A program made the translations under genes and the position numbers. Below are positions 13,101-22,630 of a DNA stretch of 39,496 bases, one piece after another. Where the stretch lies: NCBI RefSeq assembly GCF_963678635.1, contig NW_026970679.1, positions 1-39,496 on the forward strand, given 5' to 3'. Every line of letters begins with the position of its first letter. Within the stretch, counting starts at the first letter, position 1. The notes under the pieces were generated by a model. That model saw only the letters and a list, made by a program, of their open reading frames with translations. It was not told the DNA's origin and did not search any database. The stretch comes from Symsagittifera roscoffensis. Lineage: Eukaryota > Xenacoelomorpha > Acoela > Convolutidae.

Positions 13101-14111
13101 AGTGATCCCTGTCTTTTCATGAGAATTTCAAAAGATGTTTTGGAATACGTATGCATTTGGGTGGATGATATAATTTACGCTTGCAATGATGCTAACAAGT
13201 TTATATCATTTGAACAACAAATATCTAGTCAATTCAAAATCAGCGAAACAGCAAAACTTTATTGGTTTTTGGGGATGAAATTCAACTTTTGTGGGGATGG
13301 GTTAGAAATTTCTCAGGAAGCGTATATTGACAAGCTACTGTCAAAATTTGGTTTGATTGAGTGTAAACCAGTGTCTACACCTGCAGCTGATGGTTTAAAA
13401 CTTTGTAAACGGCTACCAAATGAGGTGAAATTAGCAAACGACAAAGATTATAGAGGACTTATCGGCAGTCTAAGTTACTTGTCAATTACTACAAGGCCTG
13501 ATATTTCATTCATCGCTCATTGCTTGAGTAGATATGTGAACGACCCTACTGAAGTACACTGGATTGCTGCAAAACGAGTTCTACGATATTTGAAAGGAAC
13601 TAGATCGTATAAACTTATCTACAGACGATGTACTGCTACGCCAATCTTGTATGGCTATTCTGATTCTGATTGGGGAGGTGACAGTGACACTAGACGCAGT
13701 ACTAGTGGATATTGCTTTTTCCTGTTTGAAAACAGCGGTGCAATATCGTGGGCTAGCAAACTCCAAACTACTGTTGCAAAATCTACAGCTGAATCAGAGG
13801 CTACAGCTCTTTCGTTAGCCTGTAATGAAGGATTATTCCTGTTGAATTTACTGATCGAAATCAAACTCGATTTAATTGATTTCAAAATGTTTGTGGACAA
13901 CCAAGCATGTATTTCTCTTGTGAAAAACGACGTTAACAAGGGAGTCGTAAAACATTTTGCTATTCATCTACATTTCATCAGGGACTTAATTCAAAAGAAA
14001 CAGTTGGATTTGAACTATATTGGGACTGACAATATGGTGGCTGATATTCTCACTAAGAATTTGGACAAGACAAAGTGCAAACGTTTTGGGCTTCAGATGT
14101 TCGCCAATTGA
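10179..14111 (+). CDS. Copia Gag-Pol polyprotein
   Basis: A 1310-aa intact frame carries all copia domains in order. Gag covers about residues 1-250 with a CCHC knuckle at 212-225 (CYSCGKQGHRKQDC). The second knuckle near 231-244 has Ser231 where the first Cys should be. The protease motif is DSG at 303-305. The integrase zinc motif is H438, H443, C469, C472 and its core is D500, D558, E594 (35 residues between the last two). RT has D907 and the VDD box with D996/D997, preceded by Trp instead of Tyr. RNase H has D1162/D1164 and E1205. The ATG follows a 207-bp leader after the LTR and the stop lies seven bases before the 3' LTR. All of gag-pol is in one frame, so no frameshift is needed; how the Gag:Pol ratio is set is not visible. 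Most catalytic residues are kept, so it could be functional. Confidence 0.96.
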   Translation: MARSIQTRLEKLTFSGNENDWEYFAEQFEARIVLLNLKKTLKGTDVPGSSENETNVNDRKEQLWCELIQCLDRKSVMLIKRDKPDGSAAWNRLQSYFKSTERPRVQRMLNEISNLKLEASESIKDYILRSENLQMNLQEAGEGISEKMMIAMLLKGLPKEFDNFTTVVNFSKDAKSLDEIKRDLSNFAETSKTFLQKNSTNETFFSNKTIKCYSCGKQGHRKQDCKKDIKSYNCNQMGHFARDCRKNTQNNHSNSSHQKQFTSKNQQNKSHFTSENENTVNFFSFHSNDNDFGVNSDKFCLIDSGCSAHMFKTREFFTELDTNINGNVGCANGSNSKIVGKGKVTFKVQTSDGRLITIELKDTLFVPTYTANLVSVSKLNRNKADVMFDDVCPRIILPDSSEILLQNQRDLFKMKIELANEHSVENVAMVVSDIEIWHKWLGHNNFDDIKKLENLTEGVKFSQKKHNNCVDCQTEKAKRKAIPKVWGTRATEKLEIVHTDILGPIDTISVDNFKYAIGFIDSYTRFSAVYLLKNKSDSTQMLKQFIADYGKPKTIASDNPKEFKFGKFKQFCLDNAIRTEFSAPYTPEENGKIERTWGSVMAITRCLLQTASMEKKFWSFALKTAFYLKNRVYHSAIGVTPYEKFFQSKPDLKHVKIFGCAAYMFVEKVNMEKLDSRAVKGFLLGYSLNSKCYILGTELDGNFEFLESRNVTFDEKVFPFKNDDENDSGRELEISVENYSEISEKNSADNVNGGNLENDQLRRSERIKQLNAPEISFFRNETIFDECWLADATFYVDNLPKNANDALSNPNWKKAMQDEYNSLINNNVWELVPQTDQTIVGGRWHFTLKYNNEGGISRYKARYVAKGYNQIKGVDFKETFCPTVKMATLRLILAFSTAKGFDVRQWDVKTAYLNANLEENVFLQQPEGFEQKDSGGNQLVCKLNKSIYGLKQSGRNWYYTLQMFLKSIDFTASKSDPCLFMRISKDVLEYVCIWVDDIIYACNDANKFISFEQQISSQFKISETAKLYWFLGMKFNFCGDGLEISQEAYIDKLLSKFGLIECKPVSTPAADGLKLCKRLPNEVKLANDKDYRGLIGSLSYLSITTRPDISFIAHCLSRYVNDPTEVHWIAAKRVLRYLKGTRSYKLIYRRCTATPILYGYSDSDWGGDSDTRRSTSGYCFFLFENSGAISWASKLQTTVAKSTAESEATALSLACNEGLFLLNLLIEIKLDLIDFKMFVDNQACISLVKNDVNKGVVKHFAIHLHFIRDLIQKKQLDLNYIGTDNMVADILTKNLDKTKCKRFGLQMFAN

Positions 14112-14118
14112 GTGGGGG
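14111..14118 (+). promoter_or_regulatory. Copia polypurine tract
   Basis: AGTGGGGG overlaps the end of the gag-pol stop codon and abuts the 3' LTR, the expected place for plus-strand priming. Confidence 0.75.
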
Positions 14119-14312
14119 TTTCAACTGTGCATTATATATATTTAGCACACTGTCTAATTAAAACCAATTGACTTTCATCTGAAGTAATAATTCGTTCATA
14201 CCGATGTGAATAATCTCTGAAGTCATGATCTTTAATCTCTTGATACTAAAAACGGGAAACTAATTCATTCAATTAAATCTTTCGCTGCTATTTCAATTTA
14301 TGGACCCTAAGA
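14119..14312 (+). repeat. Copia 3' LTR
   Basis: It is 194 bp, matching the 5' LTR with one difference (C at 14253), and is followed by the AAAGG target duplication at 14313-14317. Confidence 0.92.
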
Positions 14313-14317
14313 AAAGG

Positions 14318-15058
14318 CAAATGATTATATTGTTAATCATAACAAAATCATCAACCAAACTTCCCTTGAACAAAGTTTTAGTTTTCAGCTAAGGTTTCAG
14401 CGAACAAAAATTTGAAAAACTTTTTCCAAAGAAATTTTTTTTTGTTTTATTATTCCATTATTAATAACCTTTGTTAACAATCAACAAATGCTAGGAGGTT
14501 TTCAATACTCTAAAACTTACTTATCAAATAGTACATTGTAGCTTAAGAAAAAGAAAACAAACACCGTAAAAATTAAGGTCACCACATTTTAAAATTGACG
14601 TCAGTACAATAAATTTAAAACTCAAATTATGAGGTTAAGTCTCTAACATCATATGGTATATCACTAACACTGAAAAAGATCAAATTAGTATACTAGCAAA
14701 ACACCCTATCGAAGATAATTACAAATTATACGTCTTTTTTCCACGATATACTCCTGATATTGACACAATTCTTCAGCAAATAAAAGTACCAAATATTACA
14801 TTTTATTTGCTTCACTCCCGGTTGCTTTTTGATATCATCATAAAATCAAGCACAAAACTTTTTGCATTTTAATCATTTTTTATTAGAAACACAAACTTTT
14901 CCTCAACCAAAATTTAAATGATAACAAGTTCATTAAAAAAATTTAAACAATCCTTATATTGCTTATCATTACCTAGATAAACATTGATGTCTAAAAAATG
15001 ATGTAGAATGCTATGACCAGCTTTTATCAAGTAAATACAGCAGCATTTAACATAGAAC
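14318..15058. repeat. Remainder of tandem unit 7 after copia insertion
   Basis: The sequence resumes where unit 7 was cut at 9777. Both parts together give a long-type unit of about 1214 bp that includes the 219-bp segment (14479-14697). It ends in TTTAACATAGAAC, the standard unit end, but the next bases are the gypsy-like internal region and not another unit. Confidence 0.9.
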
Positions 15059-15062
15059 AAAA

Positions 15063-15296
15063 TTGAAAAATAACTCTACAAAAACTATTTGCTATATCAC
15101 CAATATCCAAAAGGATCAAATCACAATTTTGTCCAAACACCCTCACAAAAATTTTCACGAATTAACTATTCTCTCCTGCAGCAATACCCCAGAGATAATT
15201 TCTATCTTAGAAAAGCTTAAGCAACCACATAGCACTATTGATCTATCTAGTGAAAATTTGTATTCATTGAACCCAGCAAATCTCACAGTAACCTAA
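15063..15296 (+). other. Leader reading frame upstream of gag, element 1
   Basis: An open stretch of 77 codons starts at TTG, without ATG, in the gag leader. The aligned stretch in element 2 (17798 onward) reads similarly but contains a stop. About seven of some twenty codon differences are silent, so there is no clear sign of selection. I recognise no family. It may be untranslated leader that happens to be open. Confidence 0.25.
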
Positions 15297-15389
15297 ATAC
15301 AATTATTTCACTCCTTACAATTGATCAGTACACAACACATCCAAAACCTTTGTATATTGTTAACAAAAATTTAAGTGAATTAAACAAAA

Positions 15390-16043
15390 ATGGCAAACGT
15401 AGTAGCATACATAGATTTAGCTCTCAAAAAGTTTACCGGCTTAGATCCAAATGATTATGAAAGAGATTTTCTTGATATAGTAGAGAAAAAGATAGCATTT
15501 TCTCTAGGCACTAGACCAGCAGACGCAGGTGACGATCAGGACGCATATGATAACAGACAAGGAGCCTTATTTGGTTCACTATTAAGAGGTCCAGCTGCTC
15601 AATGGTATCAAGGATTAGCAGCACATTTACCTTGGAACGAGATAAGAGATCATTTCACTGATGATAAGGATAAGTATAGAAGACGAATAGAAGCAGAAAA
15701 CATGAAAAGACAACCTGATGAATTTATTTAAAGCTAGGTACATAGATTAAACACAGCAGTAGACCGTAGATGGCCTATTCCAACTTTTAATGATGATCAA
15801 AGAACATCAAAGAAACTGGAATTCTTTGTACGCGGCTTACGCCCGCCAGGCTTGATACAAAAAGCTCATCAATTCCTAATTGAGAATCCATCCGCAACTT
15901 GGCAACAATTAAAAGATCATATTGCAACAAAAGACTTAAGATATACAGTAAGTAGTGAGTTTACTGGAACAGCCTCAAGTAGTGTTGATAATAAGTTGGA
16001 GATAGCAGGAATAAATATCAGCTTAAGGAGTCAACAGGACTAA
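15390..16043 (+). pseudogene. Gag capsid region, element 1 (two in-frame stops)
   Basis: The frame starts with ATG at 15390 and reads as a Ty3/gypsy-type capsid: acidic N-terminus, the segment GSLLRGPAAQWYQGLAAHLP near residues 64-83, then WNEIRDHF and a basic IEAEN helix. It is broken by TAA at 15729 and TAG at 15735. The same frame then runs open to 16043 and includes FVRGLRPPGLIQKAHQFLIE. The TAA also occurs at the matching codon of element 2 (18444), so it probably predates the duplication or is a family feature. Gag would form the particle shell. The assignment rests on composition and arrangement, not on a database match. Confidence 0.75.
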
Positions 16044-16061
16044 TGAAAGATCATAAAATAA

Positions 16062-16526
16062 ATGCAGCCTATAATCCAAATGAACCCAGAAAAAAACAAA
16101 ACCATACCCGATTTTACTAAATGGTGTCGTAGGTCAGGTCATACTATCAGTGTTTTTTTTAAATACAGAGACCACAAAGGAACAACTTTATACGGAGACC
16201 ACTTGAAAGGAACAACTTTCAAGAACGAAGATTTTATTAGTTGGCTTCATGAACTAGGAATAACACATGCTCTCAGAAACACATATTCACCATGGATAAA
16301 TGGTAAAGTGGAAATACAAAACAAACATCTAGGAACACATTTTAGAATTTTCTTTGATCAAGCAAAGGGAAATTGGAGTGGTCTAGCTGCGAATTTTGCT
16401 TTCGCTCATAACACCACTATCAACGCAAGTACTGGATTAACACCATACGAAATTGTTTTCGGACAAAAACCTCAAATTCCAATTTCCTTAAAGCTAGGAT
16501 TACTTCGAAACTCAGAGAAAACGTGA
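16062..16526 (+). pseudogene. Gag nucleocapsid-integrase fusion frame created by deletion
   Basis: The 154-codon frame begins in a gag zinc-knuckle-like stretch (WCRRSGHTIS) whose first Cys position is Thr and last Cys is Phe. It continues in frame into the integrase core: the catalytic Asp is within YGDHLKGTTF, the Glu within NGKVEIQNKH, followed by NTTINASTGLTPYE typical of gypsy integrases. The join lies beside a 27/30-bp tandem duplication (16164-16220). The fusion follows from the internal deletion and is not expected to encode a working protein. Confidence 0.7.
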
Positions 16527-17436
16527 AATTCTGTGCTAGTCTCCCATTACACAGACATTCTTTACAAACATCATCAAATAAAGCTATACAACTATTATTA
16601 AAACCAAAAATTAACACTTCACTACTTTTCCGAGAGAACCAATTTAAATACATCTATAATACAGCTTACAATTAAAGTCTTGAATATAACGCCAAAATCC
16701 ACAAATATCGAAACAATTATAAATTAGGAAAACCCTTAGAAACAGGACAAAAATTACTTATGGTATTACTAATGGAATAACTTATATTCAGATCAAACTA
16801 TAAAAAAGACAGCTCATAGAAACCATCTAATTGAAGACTTTCCCATTGAAGAAAAAGCAAAGGAACTGGTGAATGACTATATTAAAAGACCAGTCTTACA
16901 AAGCATTGTATGAAAACCTAATGCAATCATGGAATAAAATTGTCAATACACCACTCACCAACAAATCATTTCAAAACCCAATGGTTTCATCAGAATATTT
17001 ACCTGTCGAAACACACCATAGACGAAAAAATAATATAAAACTACATGATACTGTGCAAGAATAAACCCTAACGAACATAGACTCAGGATTTCAAGAGCAC
17101 AACGCAGACACTATACAAATACCACATAAGCCAAGATTACAGAGAAGGTTAACCTCAACACCTCTTTATCCAAACGATAAGAATGGTAATAATTTCGATG
17201 AATTGTCATTTATACCATCTACATCAATACACAACCCCCAAAACGGACAGACATCTGTTCGAACGGGCTCGACAAACGAAAGGCTTCAGAGACGTCGGCG
17301 ACAACCCAGCTTCTACCAAGCAGGGTTCAATTAAGCAATCTCTAATAATCTTCCTTAACTAAAACCTAAAAACTCATTTTTTAACCTCCGGGTCATCAAT
17401 TTGGATACAAAAGATAATTCAAACTATGACCCCACA
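16527..17436 (+). pseudogene. Integrase C-terminal tail remnant, element 1
   Basis: This stretch matches 23450-24370 of element 2 base for base over most of its length, with scattered substitutions and indels. Short frames remain (for example 16873-17064), but no single frame is preserved. It ends at CGTCAATC, where element 2 continues toward env and element 1 jumps to tandem-unit sequence. Confidence 0.6.
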
Positions 17437-17790
17437 CGTAACCGTCAATCTTTTTTCGACGTTATACTCCAGATATTGACACAATTCTTCAGCAAATAAA
17501 AATACCAAATATTACAATTTATATACCGCAAGAACAATTATTTGCTTTACTCCCGGTTGCTTTTCGAAATCATCATATAACCAAGCACAACATTTTTTGC
17601 ATTTTAATCAATTTTTATTAGAAACACAAATTTTTCCTTAACAAAATTTAAATAATAACAAGTTAATTAAAAAAATTTAAATATTCCTTATATTGCTTAT
17701 CATTACCTAGATAAATATTGATGTCCCAAAAATGATGTAGAATGCTATGACCAGCTTTTATCAAGTAAATACAACAGCGCTTAATTTAGA
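17437..17790. repeat. Fragment of tandem unit between elements 1 and 2
   Basis: It corresponds to the last third of the tandem unit, from TACTCCAGATATTGACAC to the TTTAGAAC end, with a ~20-bp insertion near 17522 and more divergence than the array units show. It stands between the two gypsy-like internal regions, where an LTR would be expected in an LTR-internal-LTR-internal arrangement. The downstream internal sequence starts at the same unit end as in element 1. Confidence 0.8.
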
Positions 17791-18125
17791 ACTAAAATTG
17801 AAAAATAAATCCACAAAAATTATTTGGTATATCACCAATATCCAAAAAGATCAAATCACAATTTTGTCCAAACACCCACATAAAAATATTCACGAATAAA
17901 CTAATCTCTCCCGCAGCAATACCCCAGAGATAACTTCTATCTTAGAAAGGCTTAAACAGCCCCATAGCACTATTGATCAATCTAATAAAAAAATTTATTC
18001 ATTGAACCGAGCAAATCTCACAGTAACCTATAAACAATTATTTCACTCCTTACAATTGATCAGTACACAACACTTCCGAAACCTTCGTATATTGTTAATA
18101 AAAATTTAAGTGAATTAAACAAAAA

Positions 18126-19452
18126 TTGGCAAACGTAGTAGCATACCCAGATTTAGCTCTCAAAAAGTTTACCGGCTTAGATCCAAATGAAGATGAAAGA
18201 GATTTTCTTGATATAGTAGAGAAAAAGATAGCATATGACGCAGGTGACGATCAGCACGCATATGATAACAGTCAAGGAGCCTTATTTGGTTCACTATTAA
18301 GAGGTCCAGTCGCTCAATGGTATCAAGGATTAGCAGCACATTTACCTTGGAACGAGATAAGAGATCATTTCACGGATGATAAGGATAAGTATAGAAGACA
18401 AATAGAAGCAGAAAACATAAAAAGACAACCTGATGAATTTATTTAAAGCTACATACATAGATAAAGCACAGCAGTAGACCGTGGATGGCCTAATCCAACT
18501 TTTAATGTTGATCAAAGATCATCAAAGAAAATGGAATTCTTTGTACGCGGCCTAAGACCGCCAGGCTTGATACAAAAGGCTCATCAATTCCTAATTGAGA
18601 ATCCATCCGCAACTTGGCAACAATTAATAGATCATATTGCAACAAAAGATTATTTTTTTGCAGTAACTAGTGAGTTTTGCTGGAACAGCCTCAAGTAGTG
18701 TTGATAATAAGTTGGAGATAGAAGGAATAAAATGTCAGCTTACGGAGTTAACAGGACTAATGAAAGATCATAAAATAATTGCAGCCTATAATCCAAATGA
18801 ACCCAGAAAAAAAGTAAAACCCTACCCGATTTTACTAAATGGTGTCGTAGGTCAGGTCATACTATCAGTGTTTGTTTTAAATACAGAGACCACAAAGGTT
18901 CAAAATAGAAAACCACCTCAGTATCGTGAAAAATTTTCAGACAATTATAATAGGAGATCTAGGCCTCGAGAAGAAAACAGTTATAACAACCAATACAATA
19001 GCTATCATCAGCAAAATAACAAAACCAAACCATACTCTCCATATCCTAGACAATTCAAAAATAGAACAAATAGTTTCGATAGGTCTCGATCTCAAAGTTT
19101 TGGATCAAGAGATAGAAATTTCACTAACAGATTAAGCGATCAAAATAACCCAAATCAATATAATACGTACAACACAGCCTCAAATAAGTATAATCAAAAT
19201 AGGAACAGAAGCAATTCTATACCCGATTGAAATAGAAGATCATTTTCACAATACAATTATCGAATGCGATACCAAAACAGACCTCCCGAAAATAAATTCC
19301 CATCCTACAATAACCAAGCAAGATCTCTAAGTGATTCAAAACAATCCGCCAGAAAAAATAGTCGAGTTAGAAACCCTAAAGTAAAATTTAGTGAGAACAA
19401 AGTTCATGGCTATTACAGCGATAACGAAGGCGAAGAACCTGTTTTAAACTAG
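18126..19452 (+). pseudogene. Gag, element 2 (start codon lost, frameshifted)
   Basis: The capsid part (18126-18446) matches element 1 but lacks 27 bp near codon 36 and starts with TTG at the old ATG. Stops at 18444 and 18459 and a shift near 18660 break it. A knuckle-like stretch at about 18835-18885 is readable only in another frame. Then 18670-19230 and 19264-19452 encode an Asn/Gln/Arg/Ser/Tyr-rich basic region (for example SFDRSRSQSFGSRDRNFTN), typical of a nucleic-acid-binding Gag C-terminus. No intact CCHC motif remains. Confidence 0.75.
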
Positions 19453-19529
19453 AACAGTGTCCGCAAGATAAAAAGTCACAAATGTATATTAACCTATATC
19501 AACATCCCGTCGGAAACAAAAAAAAAATA

Positions 19530-19680
19530 ACGGCCTTGAAACCCAATTTTTAGTAGATACTGGAGCAACTTGTTCATTGTTAAATTATGATACATCCGCC
19601 AAGGACGGATGTAACTTTAATATATTAGGTACGGATTTTCTCTCTAATTCAACTAAATCGATTGTTTTTCAACACCAAAA
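19530..19680 (+). pseudogene. Retropepsin-like protease remnant
   Basis: The frame around 19544-19600 reads FLVDTGATCSLLNYD, with catalytic Asp at 19556 in a DTG box, the hallmark of an aspartic protease. About 17 codons later comes ILGTDFL, the usual C-terminal motif. Retropepsins normally have a much longer stretch between these motifs, so an internal deletion has removed the flap. The next ~750 bp up to RT have no long open frame. Confidence 0.75.
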
Positions 19681-20428
19681 CTAGAACCTACACTGTATCC
19701 AGAAGTATCAGTCGCTATCAGCAATATAAAAAGCAAAAATTATCCATTTATAAGTAGTTATAAAATGTACTTTTGGACCAAACTATAACTTTAGCACCAA
19801 AATCAACTCGTGTCAACTCAATATCCCCAGCTGACAAAGTTTTTAAAAAAGAAACATCGTTCAAACTTGACAAAGACCTTGACAACAAAAAGGAATATAT
19901 ACTTATAACACATATTGTAATCCTGACAAGAAAACGTTACCTATAATGATGTTAACAATCCTAAAGAATCGAAGGTCATTATATCAAAAGGTTCAATTGG
20001 GCAAACTTTCGGAGACTTTGAAACTGATTCAAAAACAATCTACAGCGTCGCAGACAATAATGCTTTTATGGAAGTTTTGTTCATAACAAACGAACATCTT
20101 GAGCATATGTTTCATGTAAGCGAACAATCATAAGATCAACTGTTCTTCAAAAAGGCTTCACTTGGTGAAAATCATAAAAATTCAAAAAGGAAAAACAAAG
20201 AAATTTTTAAACAAAAAGAACTAGATTATACTAATAAATACGAACTAGAAACAGTTTTCAGCAAGGAACTAAAGAACCTGAAACCCAAATCTGAACTAAA
20301 TTACAACACGTTTTAGAAATATACAAACTCATGAAATCCAGAAAAATTTTGACAAGACAAAACAAGAAATTCTGAAAAAATTTGACTTTACTCACTCTGA
20401 TATAGACCAAACTCAATTACAAGACCTA
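19681..20428 (+). pseudogene. Degenerate pol linker between protease and RT
   Basis: The stretch is homologous-looking pol sequence with many stops in all frames and Lys/Asn-rich short peptides. I recognise no motif. It most likely represents the decayed protease-RT connection. Confidence 0.4.
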
Positions 20429-21136
20429 ATGAATATGCTATTACAGAATAAAGACGTCTATTCACAACATAAATGCGACGTAGGACCAATAAAGCAAAAA
20501 TTCCATGTGAAGCTTTTAGCAAGCTCTGTTTTGACTAAACAAAGACCGTCAAGACTTTCATTACATTACCAAGAAAAACTGAATGACTTACTAGACCAAT
20601 TATGTAAATCAGGAATAATTAGAGAAATGGGAAGTAATCCCAAAATGGGATCAGAATTTATAAACCCAATTATAATACTTCCAAAAGGGAACATAGTCAT
20701 GCTCGTTATCGATGCGAGATACCTGAACTCAATAACTGACTTAAGTCGTTATTCATGGACATTAGAACCAATTGAATCGCCAATAACTAAGCTAAAAGAA
20801 AATTTGTTCACCACGAGTGATTTATGCTCAGCATACAATCGAGTACCTTTAACAGAGGAAATACAACAATTAACAAGCTTTGTAATTGGAACAAAACAAT
20901 TCACTTTTAAACGAGGTTTTTACGGAAAATGTGGTCTACCAATTTTCTTCAGTAGAATAATGACAATACATTTTGCCGCCTTCATAGAAAGAAATCAAGC
21001 AGTAATATATTTCGTCGATGAAATAATGCAAGCCCAAACTGTAGAAAAAATGTTCAACATCATTGCTACATGCCATGACTTATTAAGAAAATCAGGACTA
21101 AAAGTTCAACCAGAAAAAAAGCAATATTCGTTTTGA
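20429..21136 (+). pseudogene. Reverse transcriptase domain, element 2
   Basis: A 235-codon open frame covers the fingers and palm of a gypsy-type RT. It has HYQEKLNDLLDQLCKSGIIR before the first conserved block, FTTSDLCSAY with the catalytic Asp at codon 131 (20819), and FKRGFYGKCGLPIFFSRIM. The active-site box usually read as Y-x-DD is FVDE here (codons 195-198), so the second Asp is Glu, which should cripple polymerisation. The frame closes at TGA and the continuation is in another frame at 21133. Confidence 0.85.
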
Positions 21137-22344
21137 GAAGACTACAGTTTTTAGGACGAATAATAAGTAAAAATGGCATACAACCAGTTAAGAAAAATGC
21201 AGATGATCTCAAAGGAGTGAAATTGCCAGAGAACAAAAGAGATGTAATGACAGTGTTAGGTTATTTAGGATTTGATAGTATGTATATAAAAAATTTACAT
21301 GTAGACTCAAAGCCTTCCTATGATTTGATACGGAATGATACAATTTTTAAATGGACACCAGATTACAAAAAACTATTTAAGAAATAAAAAAGAAAAATTA
21401 GTGCAGATACAATTCTAGCAATACCAGACACAAGATAGCCTTTCCATGTACATGTAGATTCATCATCAATAGGAATAGGTTCAATATTGGTACAAGAATT
21501 CCCAGGAGCGAGACGTATTATATCCTTTAACTCAAAAGTGTACAATAATAAAGAAGAACAAAAAATGTCAACAACAGCTAGAGAGCTTTGCGGTGTCCCA
21601 TCAGCTCCACAAACATAGGAACACTATTTATTAAGTTCACCACATCCAATATATCTCTATACTGATCACGAAGTTTTGATTTATCTTTGGAGAAGAAGAG
21701 GTAAACAGTCCCATAGATATTTTAGATCCCAATTGGTTATATCACAATTTCAAAATTTGAAAGTTAATTGGACCAAAGGAAAAAACCCAGCATTCCCAGA
21801 TATTTTAAGCAGTAATGTAACAACTAGAGATTTAGACAAACAACAATTAAAACATAAGAAAATTCCCGAGGACATTTCATTCTACGACAAAAATGGCTAC
21901 GAGGAAAAATACTTCATAGTGCAAGATACCAAAAAGGGACACAGCGACGAATTTTTTCCTGTCATTAAACAAAATAAGAACGGTTCAATTAGATTCAAAA
22001 TTAACAACGAAAAATTACTCAAAGTACCCAAGGAAACAAAAAAAGAACAAATTTGCTCACTAACTGATAAAAGTTCTTGCTTGATACAAGGTTCAGCTAT
22101 CAACCAAGTTAGAATGATTCCAGACAAAATACCAAATAATAACGGAAGAGACGAAGAATCAGATCATAACTATTCCGATTTGTCTTTCGAATTAAACACT
22201 AACCCAACCAAATTTGAGGATTATATGTCAAATTACGATAATGAAGATCAATCCGACCTCCTATATTTTGAAACGATTGATGAACAAGATAAAATAATTC
22301 AAAAATGTTTGCTATACGATGAAATTGCATTATGTGAACAATAA
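21133..22344 (+). pseudogene. RT thumb, RNase H and acidic spacer, element 2
   Basis: One frame runs from the RT end (LQFLGRIISKNGIQP) through RNase H to 22344, broken by TAA 21385, TAG 21436 and TAG 21616. RNase H residues are recognisable: Asp at 21457 (HVHVDSS), Glu at 21583 (TARELCG) and Asp at 21664 (LYTDHE), followed by NPAFPDILS. After about 21850 comes a long acidic, Asn/Asp/Glu-rich spacer of unknown role before integrase. Confidence 0.8.
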
Positions 22345-22630
22345 ACCAATAAACTAGAAAACAAAAAAATTGCAACCAAACTGCCTAACGAAACACTTAC
22401 AAACAAGGATAACCTTACTCAGATATTCACTGTTTTCAACAAACTTAGAAAAATATAGGTTCAAACACAGAATTTATCGTCAAAGAACAAGACACCGATG
22501 CAGTCATAAAAATCATAAAAGAGTTAGTGAGAAACAAAAACAAAGACTCAAAAAATATAAATTATAGACAATCAAGAGCTTTATCTTCATATCTAAACAA
22601 TTTTGAAACTTTATTATTAACTTCCTGGCA
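22345..22630 (+). pseudogene. Degenerate RNase H-integrase linker
   Basis: Short Lys/Arg-rich frames with stops and no motif. Just after it, at 22621-22672, the sequence CTTCCTGGCATTGAA is repeated three times at a 19-23 bp spacing, a local duplication at the start of the integrase region. Confidence 0.4.

Larger units (their letters stand above)
9778..14312 (+). mobile_element. Full-length Ty1/copia retrotransposon inserted in tandem unit 7
   Basis: The 4535-bp element has 194-bp LTRs, a primer-binding site, one uninterrupted gag-pol reading frame and a purine tract before the 3' LTR. The LTRs differ at one base (9912 T versus 14253 C), so the insertion is young. The gene order protease-integrase-RT-RNase H defines Ty1/copia rather than gypsy. 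It interrupts a long-type tandem unit at a clean 5-bp target duplication, so it arrived after the array formed. Its intact frame contrasts with every other retroelement in the window; it may still be active or only recently silenced. Confidence 0.95.
15059..17436 (+). mobile_element. Decayed, internally deleted gypsy-like element 1 (internal region)
   Basis: This is a direct repeat of parts of element 2 (17791-24370). It keeps the leader, gag and the integrase core to C-terminal tail. Everything between the gag nucleocapsid region and the integrase core is missing, about 4.2 kb equivalent to 18899-23139. Everything after the integrase tail is also missing: at 17436 the sequence jumps into a fragment of the tandem unit. 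Both joins sit at short matches (AAAGG; CGTC plus a T run), which suggests microhomology deletions. The remaining frames have stops. Confidence 0.8.

Noticed and set aside
13655-13939. Antisense frames inside copia pol
   Set aside because: They are shadows of the intact polyprotein on the other strand.
10179-14111. Alternative genetic code explaining the many TAA stops in the gypsy-like copies
   Set aside because: The intact copia frame and the NERD-like frame read through with the standard code, and most stops in the gypsy-like copies are private lesions.
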